From the NCBI RefSeq assembly GCF_947305105.1, contig NZ_CAMZCS010000001.1, positions 124,001 through 188,000 of the forward strand: a stretch of 64,000 nucleotides of DNA, written 5' to 3'. Position numbers and translations under genes: made by a program. Shown here in pieces: positions 52,881 through 60,877 of this stretch (the first letter of the stretch is position 1; each line of letters starts with the position of its first letter). Source of the DNA: an uncultured Fibrobacter sp. (GTDB lineage Bacteria; Fibrobacterota; Fibrobacteria; Fibrobacterales; Fibrobacteraceae). The notes under the pieces were generated by a model. It was not told the DNA's origin. It did not search any database and saw nothing but the letters and a program-made list of their open reading frames with translations.

Positions 52881-54074
52881 TCAATTCCTGTTGCAAATTT
52901 GTCTGTACAGTTCCAGCTGGCGCTTGAAACAGTCGTTCCAGCTGAACTTCTCGGCGTAGGCGCGGGCCTTTTGCTTCATGCTTTGCATGTCGGAACGGTA
53001 AAGTTCCACAATGGCTTCGGCGAGGGATTCGGGGGTGCGCTCCTTGAGGATGGTGCCTGCACCCGATTCGGTCACGTGCTCGAATGCTGCGCCTGCAGCG
53101 GCACCGATCTGGGCGTTTCCGCTGGCCATGCTCTCTAAAATCGAGAGGCCGAAGGTTTCCCAGCCCGACAGGGCGAGCCCCAGGTCTACGCTGGCGTAGT
53201 AGCGGGCCATTTCGTCAACGGAGTTTACAAACCCGATGTAGCGGATATGCTCGTGCTTCTGGACGGCTTCTTGTACCAATGGGAGGCTAGGGCCTGTGCC
53301 TGCGAATACAATGGCAGGCTCGTGGCCGAGTTTTTGCGTGAGGATGTCGTAGGCTCCCAGAACGAGGTCAATCCCCTTTTCCTTGCAGTGCCTGTGCGGG
53401 AAGAACATGGTGAGCCGTTCGGGGTTGCCGGCCTTGAGTTCGGTTACGAGCGATTCATCGCGCTTGCTGGGCGAGAACATCTCGATGTCGCAACCCAGCG
53501 GGATCCAGCGTGGGTCGGGCAGTCCGTTCTTGCGGAGGCGTGCCATGGCCTCCTTGGACGATGCCTGGATGCAGTCAAAGCCTTTGAATTCCTTGCGGGC
53601 GTACCAGAAAGCCTCCTTGCGGGCGAACGTGCCTGCACCGACACCAAGTTTTTTTGCAACGGGGCGACCCACATAGGTCACGGGGAAGTCCGCATGCCAA
53701 AAGCCGACCAATTTGGATTCGGGGCTCACGTGCTTTGCGGCGCGGCGGACAACCGTCGGCAAAATATAGGGGGAACCCACTTCGATGATGTCGGGCTTGT
53801 ACTTGGCAAGTACGGGTTCCACTTGCGAGAGTTTCCATATAAAGCGGTATTCCCAGTTGCCCGGGAACTTGAACGCCTTCACATGTTCAATGACGAGGCT
53901 TTCGCTCTTGACTTCGGTGAATGTCTTGGAATCGGGCATTATGAAGACAGAAAGCGTGCCTTTGTTGCCGTCTTGCTCACAAAGTTTTTCGTAGAAAGCC
54001 ATCTTCTGCAGGTGGTAGCGACGAACGCCGCCACCCGATGGGCTCCAGAAGTTATTTATGTCGACTATGGTCAT
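52881..54074 (-). CDS. GT4-family glycosyltransferase
   Basis: The 397-residue protein starts with NNFWSPSGGGVRRYHLQKM, a typical GT4 donor-loop segment. Domain 2 has FFPHRHCKEKGIDLVLGAYDIL, IGFVNSVDEMARYYASVDLGLALSGWETFGLSILESMASGNAQIG (the EX7E motif runs from WETFG to LESM) and ILKERTPESLAEAIVELY. It should act at the inner membrane on a lipid acceptor. It lies in a three-gene minus-strand run: its ATG overlaps the stop of the primase-helicase-like gene by one base (TAATG), and the phosphoglycerol-transferase-like gene follows after 2 bases. Confidence 0.88.
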   Translation of the reverse strand: MTIVDINNFWSPSGGGVRRYHLQKMAFYEKLCEQDGNKGTLSVFIMPDSKTFTEVKSESLVIEHVKAFKFPGNWEYRFIWKLSQVEPVLAKYKPDIIEVGSPYILPTVVRRAAKHVSPESKLVGFWHADFPVTYVGRPVAKKLGVGAGTFARKEAFWYARKEFKGFDCIQASSKEAMARLRKNGLPDPRWIPLGCDIEMFSPSKRDESLVTELKAGNPERLTMFFPHRHCKEKGIDLVLGAYDILTQKLGHEPAIVFAGTGPSLPLVQEAVQKHEHIRYIGFVNSVDEMARYYASVDLGLALSGWETFGLSILESMASGNAQIGAAAGAAFEHVTESGAGTILKERTPESLAEAIVELYRSDMQSMKQKARAYAEKFSWNDCFKRQLELYRQICNRN

Positions 54075-55960
54075 TATTGGACTTCTTGCATCTTGTTAGA
54101 AAGCTGATCCATTTCCAGGTAGCCTTCGTAGATGTGGTTTGCTCCGAGTCGCTTGGAATTGACGGAGAGGAAGAGGTTCCCGCCCTTGGATTCCAGCCAG
54201 TAGATAGCATCGGAATCGCGCAGATAGGGCCTAGGACCTTCGAGCCCTTGTTCTGCCTGCACCAGTTCACCGCCGAGGAACAGCGGAATGTCGAGCGCTT
54301 TGTAGAGGTCAAGCATGACCGAAGAACGCCGTTCGTGGATGTCGGCAATATCCGGACGGTCGCCGATTTTCATGTGGTCGATGCCGTCGATGATGACGAC
54401 CAGGTCGGGGTGTTCCTTTTGCTCGTCTTTCAAGACAGAGAGCATTTCCGTGTTGTCGAACGAGGGTTGGTCTTCCCAAATTTCCAGGCGGTTGTTGCGG
54501 ACGTAGGAGATGAGTTCTTTCGTTGCGTCCAAGATATTGTGGTTCACCTGCTCGTCGGTATTCTGCTTTCTTACGGTGAGCACGGATTCGCCAATCATCA
54601 TCGCAACGAGCCTGTCAAAGATTTGGCGGCGAGGTGTTTCCAGTGCGATATAGATGAGTTTGAGTTTGGGGTTGCTCTTGATGAGGTCGAGAGCGAGGCT
54701 CGACAAGAACGTCGTCTTGAGGCCGAACGGTTCTGCGGATACATAGAAACAGCCGGATTGGACGCCGTCGATTTCTTTTGCGAGCCGTGGGAATGACGAA
54801 AGCGTGTAGCCCACGTTCACGTCGGGCGGGCAACCCATGGCCGTGTCAAAGTTTTCCTTGATGTCTTGGAGGAGCATCGAACGGCGGTGGGTGTGAATGG
54901 TGTCTTCTTCGGTATGCGCAATGAGGGAGAGCAGTTCATCTGCTCCGTTCTTGCGCACGACCTGGTCCACGGTCTCGTCTTTGGGGAGGATGATGGACTT
55001 GAACCGGAGCCCGATTTCTTCGGCCATCTTGAGGTAGCGCTGGACGCGGTATTCCTGTGTGCGGCGGTTCGGTTCGCGGCGGAGGATCAGTGTGACAATT
55101 TCGGCACCGCAGGCCTTGAGCTTGAGCAGGTGGCTCTGCGTGACTTCTTGGTACATCGTCGAGACGACTCCGGGAATACCGGCGAGGTCTGCGGTGAGAG
55201 CGTCAAAAAAGCCTTCTACGATGATGGGTTTCTCGTTTTCGGGCTGGATGTTGAAGGGTATGTCGCATGGGCCAGACGCATAAGATACGTAGGCATGGCT
55301 GTGCATGTTGTCGTCGATGAGCCTACCGAAAACGGAATGAATGAGCCCCTTGGAATTGCGTGCGGGGATGGTGATGCGCGGTTCGTGGTAGGCTTCCAAA
55401 TTGTCGAGGTAGAACCGGATCTGGTGGCGCTCGACTCCCGAAAGCAGGCAGTAGCTGGCGAACGGCTCCGGGTCGCCACTGTAGTAGCCGATGCCGTAAA
55501 GTTGAGCCTGGCCAATGTTCCAGCCGCGCTTGGCGAGGTATTCTGCCGAGGACGGGCTTTTGCATGCCGCCCAGTGGCAATAGCGGACAAAGCATTCCAG
55601 AACCTTGGACTTTTCACCGCCGACTTCGCGAATCCAGGGGTGTTCGTCCTGGAACGTGTCGGCCTGTTCCTGTTCTTGCGTCCCGAGGAAATCAATTGCC
55701 TCGGCGCGGGCTGCCGGTTCTTCGAGGCCGTTGAAACGGCTACGCATCACGAATTCGATAAGGTCGCCCTCGCTGCCGCATTGCAGGCAACGGTAGCGCC
55801 AGTAGCCGAGCGCATCGTAGAAGAACAGCGATGTCTCTTCGGGGGCATGGAACGGGCAACAAGCAATCAGGTTGCGGCCCCAGCGGCTCAGTGGGATTCC
55901 CAACTGGCGCGGGTGCGTCTTGGCTTTTATCAGTCCAGCGTGTTCTTGGTCTAGGAGCAT
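54074..55960 (-). CDS. CHC2/TOPRIM/DnaB-like primase-helicase protein with degenerate motifs
   Basis: The 628-residue protein has a DnaG-type zinc finger (Cys35, His38, Cys58, Cys61). A TOPRIM-like domain follows with the first motif intact (IIVEGFFDALTADL, Glu about 245), but the DxD position reads LILRREPNRR, with no acidic pair. The C-terminal RecA-type ATPase resembles DnaB or T7 gp4 helicase. Its Walker A is AEPFGLKT in place of GxxxxGKT (Lys and Thr kept); Walker B is VVIIDGIDHM (about 522). Primer synthesis is therefore doubtful, and the helicase may be altered. The ATG at 55960 has GAGG 7 bases upstream; an extension of 16 codons is unlikely. It is divergent from ruvC. Confidence 0.8.
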   Translation of the reverse strand: MLLDQEHAGLIKAKTHPRQLGIPLSRWGRNLIACCPFHAPEETSLFFYDALGYWRYRCLQCGSEGDLIEFVMRSRFNGLEEPAARAEAIDFLGTQEQEQADTFQDEHPWIREVGGEKSKVLECFVRYCHWAACKSPSSAEYLAKRGWNIGQAQLYGIGYYSGDPEPFASYCLLSGVERHQIRFYLDNLEAYHEPRITIPARNSKGLIHSVFGRLIDDNMHSHAYVSYASGPCDIPFNIQPENEKPIIVEGFFDALTADLAGIPGVVSTMYQEVTQSHLLKLKACGAEIVTLILRREPNRRTQEYRVQRYLKMAEEIGLRFKSIILPKDETVDQVVRKNGADELLSLIAHTEEDTIHTHRRSMLLQDIKENFDTAMGCPPDVNVGYTLSSFPRLAKEIDGVQSGCFYVSAEPFGLKTTFLSSLALDLIKSNPKLKLIYIALETPRRQIFDRLVAMMIGESVLTVRKQNTDEQVNHNILDATKELISYVRNNRLEIWEDQPSFDNTEMLSVLKDEQKEHPDLVVIIDGIDHMKIGDRPDIADIHERRSSVMLDLYKALDIPLFLGGELVQAEQGLEGPRPYLRDSDAIYWLESKGGNLFLSVNSKRLGANHIYEGYLEMDQLSNKMQEVQ

Positions 55961-56066
55961 AAAGAACCTCGTTCCATCGTTAGAAAAACAGAGATGTCCT
56001 ATGAACAATTTAATAATTATTAGTTTTGAGGGTATAGTTGTAAATTATTTATGAGAAGGTAAGTGC

Positions 56067-56636
56067 ATGGTTGTTCTTGGGATCGATCCTGGCTCCGTGA
56101 ATACGGGTTACGCCTTTGTCGACGCCTGTGGCTCGAAATTGCAGGTTCTGGAATATGGTGCGCTTCATGCCCCCAAAAACAAGTCCTTCGAAGACCGCCT
56201 TCTGCATATAGTTTCTTCCTTAGAAGAACTCATGGACAAGTACAAGCCCGAAATGCTGGGCATGGAAAGTGCTTTCGTGGCCGTCAACGCCCATAGCGCT
56301 CTTGTTTTGGGCCATGTCCGCGGGGCTATTCTTGTCGCCTGTAAAAAGAGAGGCATGTCTTTTTCGGAGTTCCCGCCATCCACGGTCAAGCAGGCCGTTA
56401 CGGGCAAGGGAAATGCGTCCAAGGAACAGGTGGCCAACATGATTTATGCGAGGTTGGGAATTGCTCCTGAAAAGGTCCTCCTCGATGCGACTGATGCGCT
56501 TGCTATCGCCTGGACCTCCGTTAACCCGAATCCGCTTTCTGAGTTGCTTCATTCAAAGCGCGGGTCCAAAAAACGCCGTGCGACTGTGAATGAATGGAAA
56601 AGCCTGATAGAAAAGATGGGAGGGACATGTCCATGA
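56067..56636 (+). CDS. ruvC: Holliday junction resolvase RuvC
   Basis: The 189-residue endonuclease cuts four-way DNA junctions symmetrically. The four acidic metal ligands are present: Asp7 in LGIDPGS, Glu67 in GMESAF, and Asp140 and Asp143 in LLDATDALA. The C-terminal tail (SKRGSKKRRATVNEW) is basic. AGAAGG lies upstream of the ATG. It overlaps the next gene by ATGA, heading an operon of ruvC, an M15 peptidase and mpaA. ruvA and ruvB are not in the window. Confidence 0.97.
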   Translation: MVVLGIDPGSVNTGYAFVDACGSKLQVLEYGALHAPKNKSFEDRLLHIVSSLEELMDKYKPEMLGMESAFVAVNAHSALVLGHVRGAILVACKKRGMSFSEFPPSTVKQAVTGKGNASKEQVANMIYARLGIAPEKVLLDATDALAIAWTSVNPNPLSELLHSKRGSKKRRATVNEWKSLIEKMGGTCP

Positions 56637-57316
56637 ATCTATCGTCTGCTGACTATTTGCCTTATGGCCTCGGAACACCGGACTTTGCCGATGTTGGCGA
56701 GTACAAAGTTCACCGCGATGTCGTGCCGTACTTGGAAAAGCTCTCCGCCTTGGTGGCCTCGCATGGCTATTCTCTGAGGATTGAATCGGCGTACCGTTCG
56801 TTCGAACGCCAGCTCTCCATCTGGAACCGTAAAGCCAGCGGTAAATTGCCGTTGCTCTCGGCAGAAGGGGTGCCGATGCCAGTCCCGAGCGACGAAGAAG
56901 AGCTGATGTATGCGATTCTCACTTGGTCGGCATTGCCGGGGGCGAGCCGCCATCATCTAGGTACCGACTTGGATGTTGTCGATGCGAATGCCTGCCCCGA
57001 GAATTACGAAGTGCAACTCACGCCTGCCGAATGTGACGGGATGTTCGCTCCGTTCCACTCGTTCTTGGACGAAGTCTTTGGCTCCGGGGAAGAATCCTCG
57101 TTCGGCTTCAATCGAGTGTTTGTCCCGGGCCGTGGGAAAATCCGCCCGGAACGCTGGCACATCGCGCACCTGCCTACGTCGCGCCAATTGCTGGACAACT
57201 TCTCGCTCGACACGCTGCGCCATATTTACGAGAACACGGAAATCGCTTGCAAGCAAGTCATCCTTGCCCGGCTGGATTCTCTCGCCGAAGACTACATCTA
57301 CCCTTACTTTATATGA
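56633..57316 (+). CDS. Cytoplasmic M15-family (VanY/LdcB-like) peptidase
   Basis: The 227-residue protein carries M15B zinc-carboxypeptidase motifs: ESAYRSFERQLSIWN, GASRHHLGTDLDVVD (the SxHxxGxAxD zinc motif with Thr for Ala) and ERWHIAHLP (catalytic region). There is no signal peptide, so it is predicted to act in the cytoplasm. Members trim D-Ala from peptidoglycan stem peptides. The ATG at 56633 is chosen because AGGG lies 8 bases upstream and it forms an ATGA overlap with ruvC. It overlaps mpaA by ATGA too. Together with MpaA it could process recycled tetrapeptides. Confidence 0.85.
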   Translation: MNLSSADYLPYGLGTPDFADVGEYKVHRDVVPYLEKLSALVASHGYSLRIESAYRSFERQLSIWNRKASGKLPLLSAEGVPMPVPSDEEELMYAILTWSALPGASRHHLGTDLDVVDANACPENYEVQLTPAECDGMFAPFHSFLDEVFGSGEESSFGFNRVFVPGRGKIRPERWHIAHLPTSRQLLDNFSLDTLRHIYENTEIACKQVILARLDSLAEDYIYPYFI

Positions 57317-58020
57317 TGACGCTTGACTTTTCTCCTGAGAACCGGGGCATGATTCGCCTGAAGTCCGAGACGTATGGCCGGTCTGTGCTCGGGGCACCCT
57401 TGCTGTATTTCCCGTCTTCGGAGCGTACGGATTTGCTTGTTATAGCCGGAATCCATGGGGAAGAGCCTGAGACGACGTTCCTCCTGAGTCGGGCTTTGCG
57501 CCATTTGCCACAGGCCTTGGAGCATACCGCAGTCGTGCTGTGTGCCAATCCGGACGGAGTGGTTCTCGGAACGCGAGGCAATGTAGCGGGTGTCGACCTC
57601 AACCGGAATTTTCCGACATCGAACTGGAAGCAGGGGTGTATCGGGTCGCGTTCTGTTCTGGAACGTGCTCGCGATACGGAACTTTCTACCGGGACGTGTC
57701 CTGCAAGCGAACCGGAAACCAAATTTTTGCTGGAACTCATCAAGAACTTGCGTCCCAAGTCTATCCTCTCGATCCATGCTCCCCTTGGCTGCCTAGATGC
57801 CCGTGAAAAGACTCCGCTGGTCATTGCCTTGCAGGGGGTGTTTGGGCTACCGTGGGTTCCAGACGTCGGCTATGAGACCCCTGGTAGCCTGGGAACGTGG
57901 TGCAACGAAAACGGCACCGAATGCGTTACCCTTGAATTGCCCAGGATGTCTTTGGAATTGCTGTACGACCGCTATGGGGAAGCCTTCGCGAGATTCCTCG
58001 CAGGCCCCGTTCCGCACTAG
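57313..58020 (+). CDS. mpaA: Murein tripeptide amidase-like M14 peptidase (MpaA-like)
   Basis: The 235-residue protein has M14 zinc-peptidase features: IAGIHGEEPET (HxxE zinc ligands), CANPDGVVLGTRGNVAGVDLNRNFP (substrate-binding DLNRNFP), LSIHAPLG (third zinc ligand) and CVTLELPRM (catalytic Glu). This set fits MpaA, which hydrolyses the gamma-D-Glu to diaminopimelate bond of recycled murein tripeptide in the cytoplasm. There is no signal peptide. It overlaps the M15 gene by ATGA and ends 4 bases inside the convergent pssA. Confidence 0.88.
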   Translation: MMTLDFSPENRGMIRLKSETYGRSVLGAPLLYFPSSERTDLLVIAGIHGEEPETTFLLSRALRHLPQALEHTAVVLCANPDGVVLGTRGNVAGVDLNRNFPTSNWKQGCIGSRSVLERARDTELSTGTCPASEPETKFLLELIKNLRPKSILSIHAPLGCLDAREKTPLVIALQGVFGLPWVPDVGYETPGSLGTWCNENGTECVTLELPRMSLELLYDRYGEAFARFLAGPVPH

Positions 58021-58829
58021 GCCGCTTTTTCTTTTTCTGCCTTGGCTTCGGCGATAATCTTCTTGCGGTTGATAAGACCGATGGCAAGGCCAATGACGAG
58101 ATAGCCGCCAACGAGGAGCAGCAGGTATTCGTACAAGAACGGAATGGTATCTGTGACAAAGAAGAATGCGCAGAAGTAGGTAATGACGATAAGTACCGCT
58201 TGTGCCGTATTGAACAGCTTGTTCTTGCGCGGCTGGAGCTTTGGCAGGAACAAGGGGCTTACCATCAGAATGCCCGTGACAAACAGGATGGCGACGGGGA
58301 GGTACAGCGCAGCGGATTCCGCTCCGTCAAACAGGCCACGGGACTTGAAGAACACGATGGTGATGGCGTTGATGGCTCCGGCGAATGTCGACGGAACGCC
58401 AGAAAAATGGTGGTGGTAGGTATCCGAGTCCATCGCGTTGTACTTGGCGAGGCGCATGGCTGCACAGAGTACGTAGATGCTGAACACGACGATCAGGAGT
58501 GCAAAGTGGGACTGGAACCAGTTGGGCGCGAAACCGCGGTAGGTGTAGAAAATGCAGAATGCGGGAGCAATGCCGAAGGCAATCAGGTCGGCAAGGCTGT
58601 CGAATTGAGCCCCGAACTCGGAGCTGGCGTTGACCAGGCGTGCGGCGAAACCGTCGAGTTTGTCAAAGAGAACGCAGAGCAAAATGAAATAAGCGCTCAT
58701 ACGTATGTAGTCCGTTCCCGGTGCCGTAATGGTATCGAAGGATCCCGTTGCCCAGCAAATGGCAAAAACGCCGAGCATGAAGTTAAGACTTGTAAATGCG
58801 TTCGGGAAAATATAGCGTAACTTGTTCAC
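58017..58829 (-). CDS. pssA: CDP-diacylglycerol--serine O-phosphatidyltransferase
   Basis: The 270-residue inner-membrane enzyme makes phosphatidylserine, the precursor of phosphatidylethanolamine. The CDP-alcohol phosphotransferase motif DxxDGxxARx8GxxxDxxxD is complete, running from FDKLDGFAARLVN to FDSLADLIAFG. Several membrane helices follow and the C-terminus is charged (KKIIAEAKAEKEKAA). The start is taken as GTG 58829 with AAGGAG upstream; an ATG 18 codons earlier is less likely. Its 3' end overlaps mpaA by 4 bases. Confidence 0.92.
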   Translation of the reverse strand: MNKLRYIFPNAFTSLNFMLGVFAICWATGSFDTITAPGTDYIRMSAYFILLCVLFDKLDGFAARLVNASSEFGAQFDSLADLIAFGIAPAFCIFYTYRGFAPNWFQSHFALLIVVFSIYVLCAAMRLAKYNAMDSDTYHHHFSGVPSTFAGAINAITIVFFKSRGLFDGAESAALYLPVAILFVTGILMVSPLFLPKLQPRKNKLFNTAQAVLIVITYFCAFFFVTDTIPFLYEYLLLLVGGYLVIGLAIGLINRKKIIAEAKAEKEKAA

Positions 58830-58881
58830 GGGGTCTCCTTTGTAGGACTGCTTCAAAAATATAAAAAAAATTGGACAGAAC

Positions 58882-58912
58882 AAAAAAAAGGCATCCGAGT
58901 GGATGTCTTTTT
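58882..58912 (-). terminator. Terminator of the solute-binding protein gene
   Basis: On the minus strand GACATCC-ACTC-GGATGCC with flanking A and T runs (one A-C mismatch), followed by eight T. It lies 29 bases after the stop at 58941. Confidence 0.8.
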
Positions 58913-58940
58913 GAAGAAAAATTAATAGGAAACTCTGCTC

Positions 58941-60704
58941 TTATTTTACAGGCTTTATGCTCCACAGGGCGTTGACACCTGCAGCGACAATCAGGTGCTG
59001 CGGCGGTGCGTAGGGATTCTCTTCGGTCGGGAAGTTTGTCCAGTGCTTGGTGGAGAACTGGTAGTACTGCGTGGGCCTGTAGAGGATCGGCATAACAGGA
59101 ACCGTTTCCATGAAAATCTTGTTAAGCTCACGATAATCGGCGATGAGCTTTTCTTCGTCGGTCTCGGCCGGAATCCGGGCAAGGAGCTCGTCAGCCTGTT
59201 CGTTCTGGTAACGGCCCTGGTTTGCGAAGGCGTCTTCGCCGGCGGGCTTGTAAGACACAGAACCCATGACCTGGTCGAAACGGGTCCAAGGGGTCGCTGC
59301 GGAAAGTTCGGCGGTCTGCGTCTTCATGGAGAAGTCGAAGGTCCCGAGGCGGAGGTCCTTGTCCCATACGCCGTAGTCTACGAACTTTTGCTCGGCGGTG
59401 ATACCGATTTCCTTGAAGGATTCCGAGATGACCTTGATGGCGTCTTCCCAGTCGGTCCAGCCTTGCGGGCATTCAATAGTGAAAGAGCGGACGGGCTGTT
59501 GGTTCGGGTCGATGAGTTTTCCCTTGTCGTCCCAGCTGTAGCCGGCTTCGGCGAGAATGGCTTTTGCCTTGTCGGTATTGTAGCTATACCCGTAGTTGGC
59601 CGCGTCGTCCTTGTTGAAGAACTTGGATTCGGAACCGAACGGGAGGATGAAGCCGGGCTGCATTGCCGGAGTGTAGTTGGAAACTGCGCGAGCCTTGATT
59701 TTCTCGAAGTTGATGGAGTGCATCATGGCGCGGCGGAGGACAACATCGTTAAGCGGGGGATTGTTGTGCGCCACAATGAGCGTCGTGATGGATCCGGGCT
59801 GGTGGAAGGGCTCTTCGCGGCTCCAGGCACGGATGCTGTCTTTTGCCTTTTCCCAAATGCGCGGCAAGAAGATGGACGAAATGTCGAGGTTGCCCCTGGT
59901 CATGGCGCTGTTGAAATGGTTGTTGCCATTGTACAGGGAGTGGATGATGAACTTGGGGGCGGGCTTCTTGCCGTCGTGCTTCACGTTACCCCAGTAGTTG
60001 TCGTTCCTTTCAAGGACAATCTTGTCGGGGGAGTAGGTCTTGAGGTTGTACGGGCCTGAGACAACAGGGTGGTTGTCGTTCTTGAATTCCGTAACCTTGG
60101 CCATGTCGTAGGTGTCGCCTTTCTTAGCCGCATTGATAATGGGCTCGAAAATGGCCTTGGGGAGTATGGACGTTTCGGCAATGGCGTTCAACAGGATGAG
60201 GGGATTCTTGTTTTCGGAGAAATTGAACGTGACGACTTTGCCGTTGGTGGTGATGCTCGAAATGTAGTTCCAGTTGTCATGGCGTGGAGTCGGCAGCAGG
60301 GAATCTATGCGGAAACTGTAGATGACATCATCCACGGTCACCGGTTTGCCGTCGCTCCATTTTGCTCTGGAATCCAGTGTGACGCTGATGGAGTTCTCGT
60401 TCTGGGAGAAACTTTCCGCGAGCATCGGTTCCAATTTTCCAGTGAGTTGGTTGTAGGTGACCAACGTCTCGTACATGACGCGGACATTCCCGTCGATGGG
60501 GAAGTTCGGGTCGTAGTCCAACGGGTTGAATGTAGTCGGTGGTGCCCAGTCAAAACCACCGATGTACAATGTCTCATTGCGGGGGTATTCTGAATCACCT
60601 GCGGTAACGGTTTCCTTTTCTTCTTGGCATGCGACAAGTGCCACTACGGACGCGACCGCGGCCGTCTTGAACAAAAAATTGCGGACTATAATTGACTGGC
60701 TCAT
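58941..60704 (-). CDS. Periplasmic oligopeptide/nickel-type substrate-binding lipoprotein (SBP family 5)
   Basis: The 587-residue protein has a lipoprotein signal ending ALVACQ. The SBP_bac_5 fold follows: LAESFSQNENSISVTLDSRAKWSDGKPVTVDDVIYSF near residue 110, with YNNNHF, LRRAMMHSINFEKI and YSYNTDKAKAILAEAGY further on. Such proteins bind peptides, murein peptides or metal chelates and deliver them to ABC permeases. No permease or ATPase gene is in the window. GGGGA lies before the ATG at 60704; the next upstream ATG, 8 codons earlier, is less likely. Confidence 0.9.
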   Translation of the reverse strand: MSQSIIVRNFLFKTAAVASVVALVACQEEKETVTAGDSEYPRNETLYIGGFDWAPPTTFNPLDYDPNFPIDGNVRVMYETLVTYNQLTGKLEPMLAESFSQNENSISVTLDSRAKWSDGKPVTVDDVIYSFRIDSLLPTPRHDNWNYISSITTNGKVVTFNFSENKNPLILLNAIAETSILPKAIFEPIINAAKKGDTYDMAKVTEFKNDNHPVVSGPYNLKTYSPDKIVLERNDNYWGNVKHDGKKPAPKFIIHSLYNGNNHFNSAMTRGNLDISSIFLPRIWEKAKDSIRAWSREEPFHQPGSITTLIVAHNNPPLNDVVLRRAMMHSINFEKIKARAVSNYTPAMQPGFILPFGSESKFFNKDDAANYGYSYNTDKAKAILAEAGYSWDDKGKLIDPNQQPVRSFTIECPQGWTDWEDAIKVISESFKEIGITAEQKFVDYGVWDKDLRLGTFDFSMKTQTAELSAATPWTRFDQVMGSVSYKPAGEDAFANQGRYQNEQADELLARIPAETDEEKLIADYRELNKIFMETVPVMPILYRPTQYYQFSTKHWTNFPTEENPYAPPQHLIVAAGVNALWSIKPVK

Positions 60705-60877
60705 AAAATCCCCAAATATTATTTCCATAAAGATAGTGATATTTTTAAGAAAAATACAATAAATTTTTATTAACAGGCCATATAAGGTGCTTGTTTTGCC
60801 CGTTTTTAACCAAAAGTATATTTTTGTTTGGAATGTTTTACTTTGGATGCACCAAGTTGTGGCTTAAATGGGCTCTG

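Noticed and set aside
54866-55954. 362-codon plus-strand frame antisense to the primase-helicase-like gene
   Set aside because: The minus-strand frame has a zinc finger, Walker B and a ribosome binding site; the antisense frame has no recognisable domain.
58995-60059. 354-codon plus-strand frame antisense to the solute-binding protein
   Set aside because: The minus strand encodes a clear SBP family 5 lipoprotein; the antisense frame is Gly/Val-rich shadow sequence.
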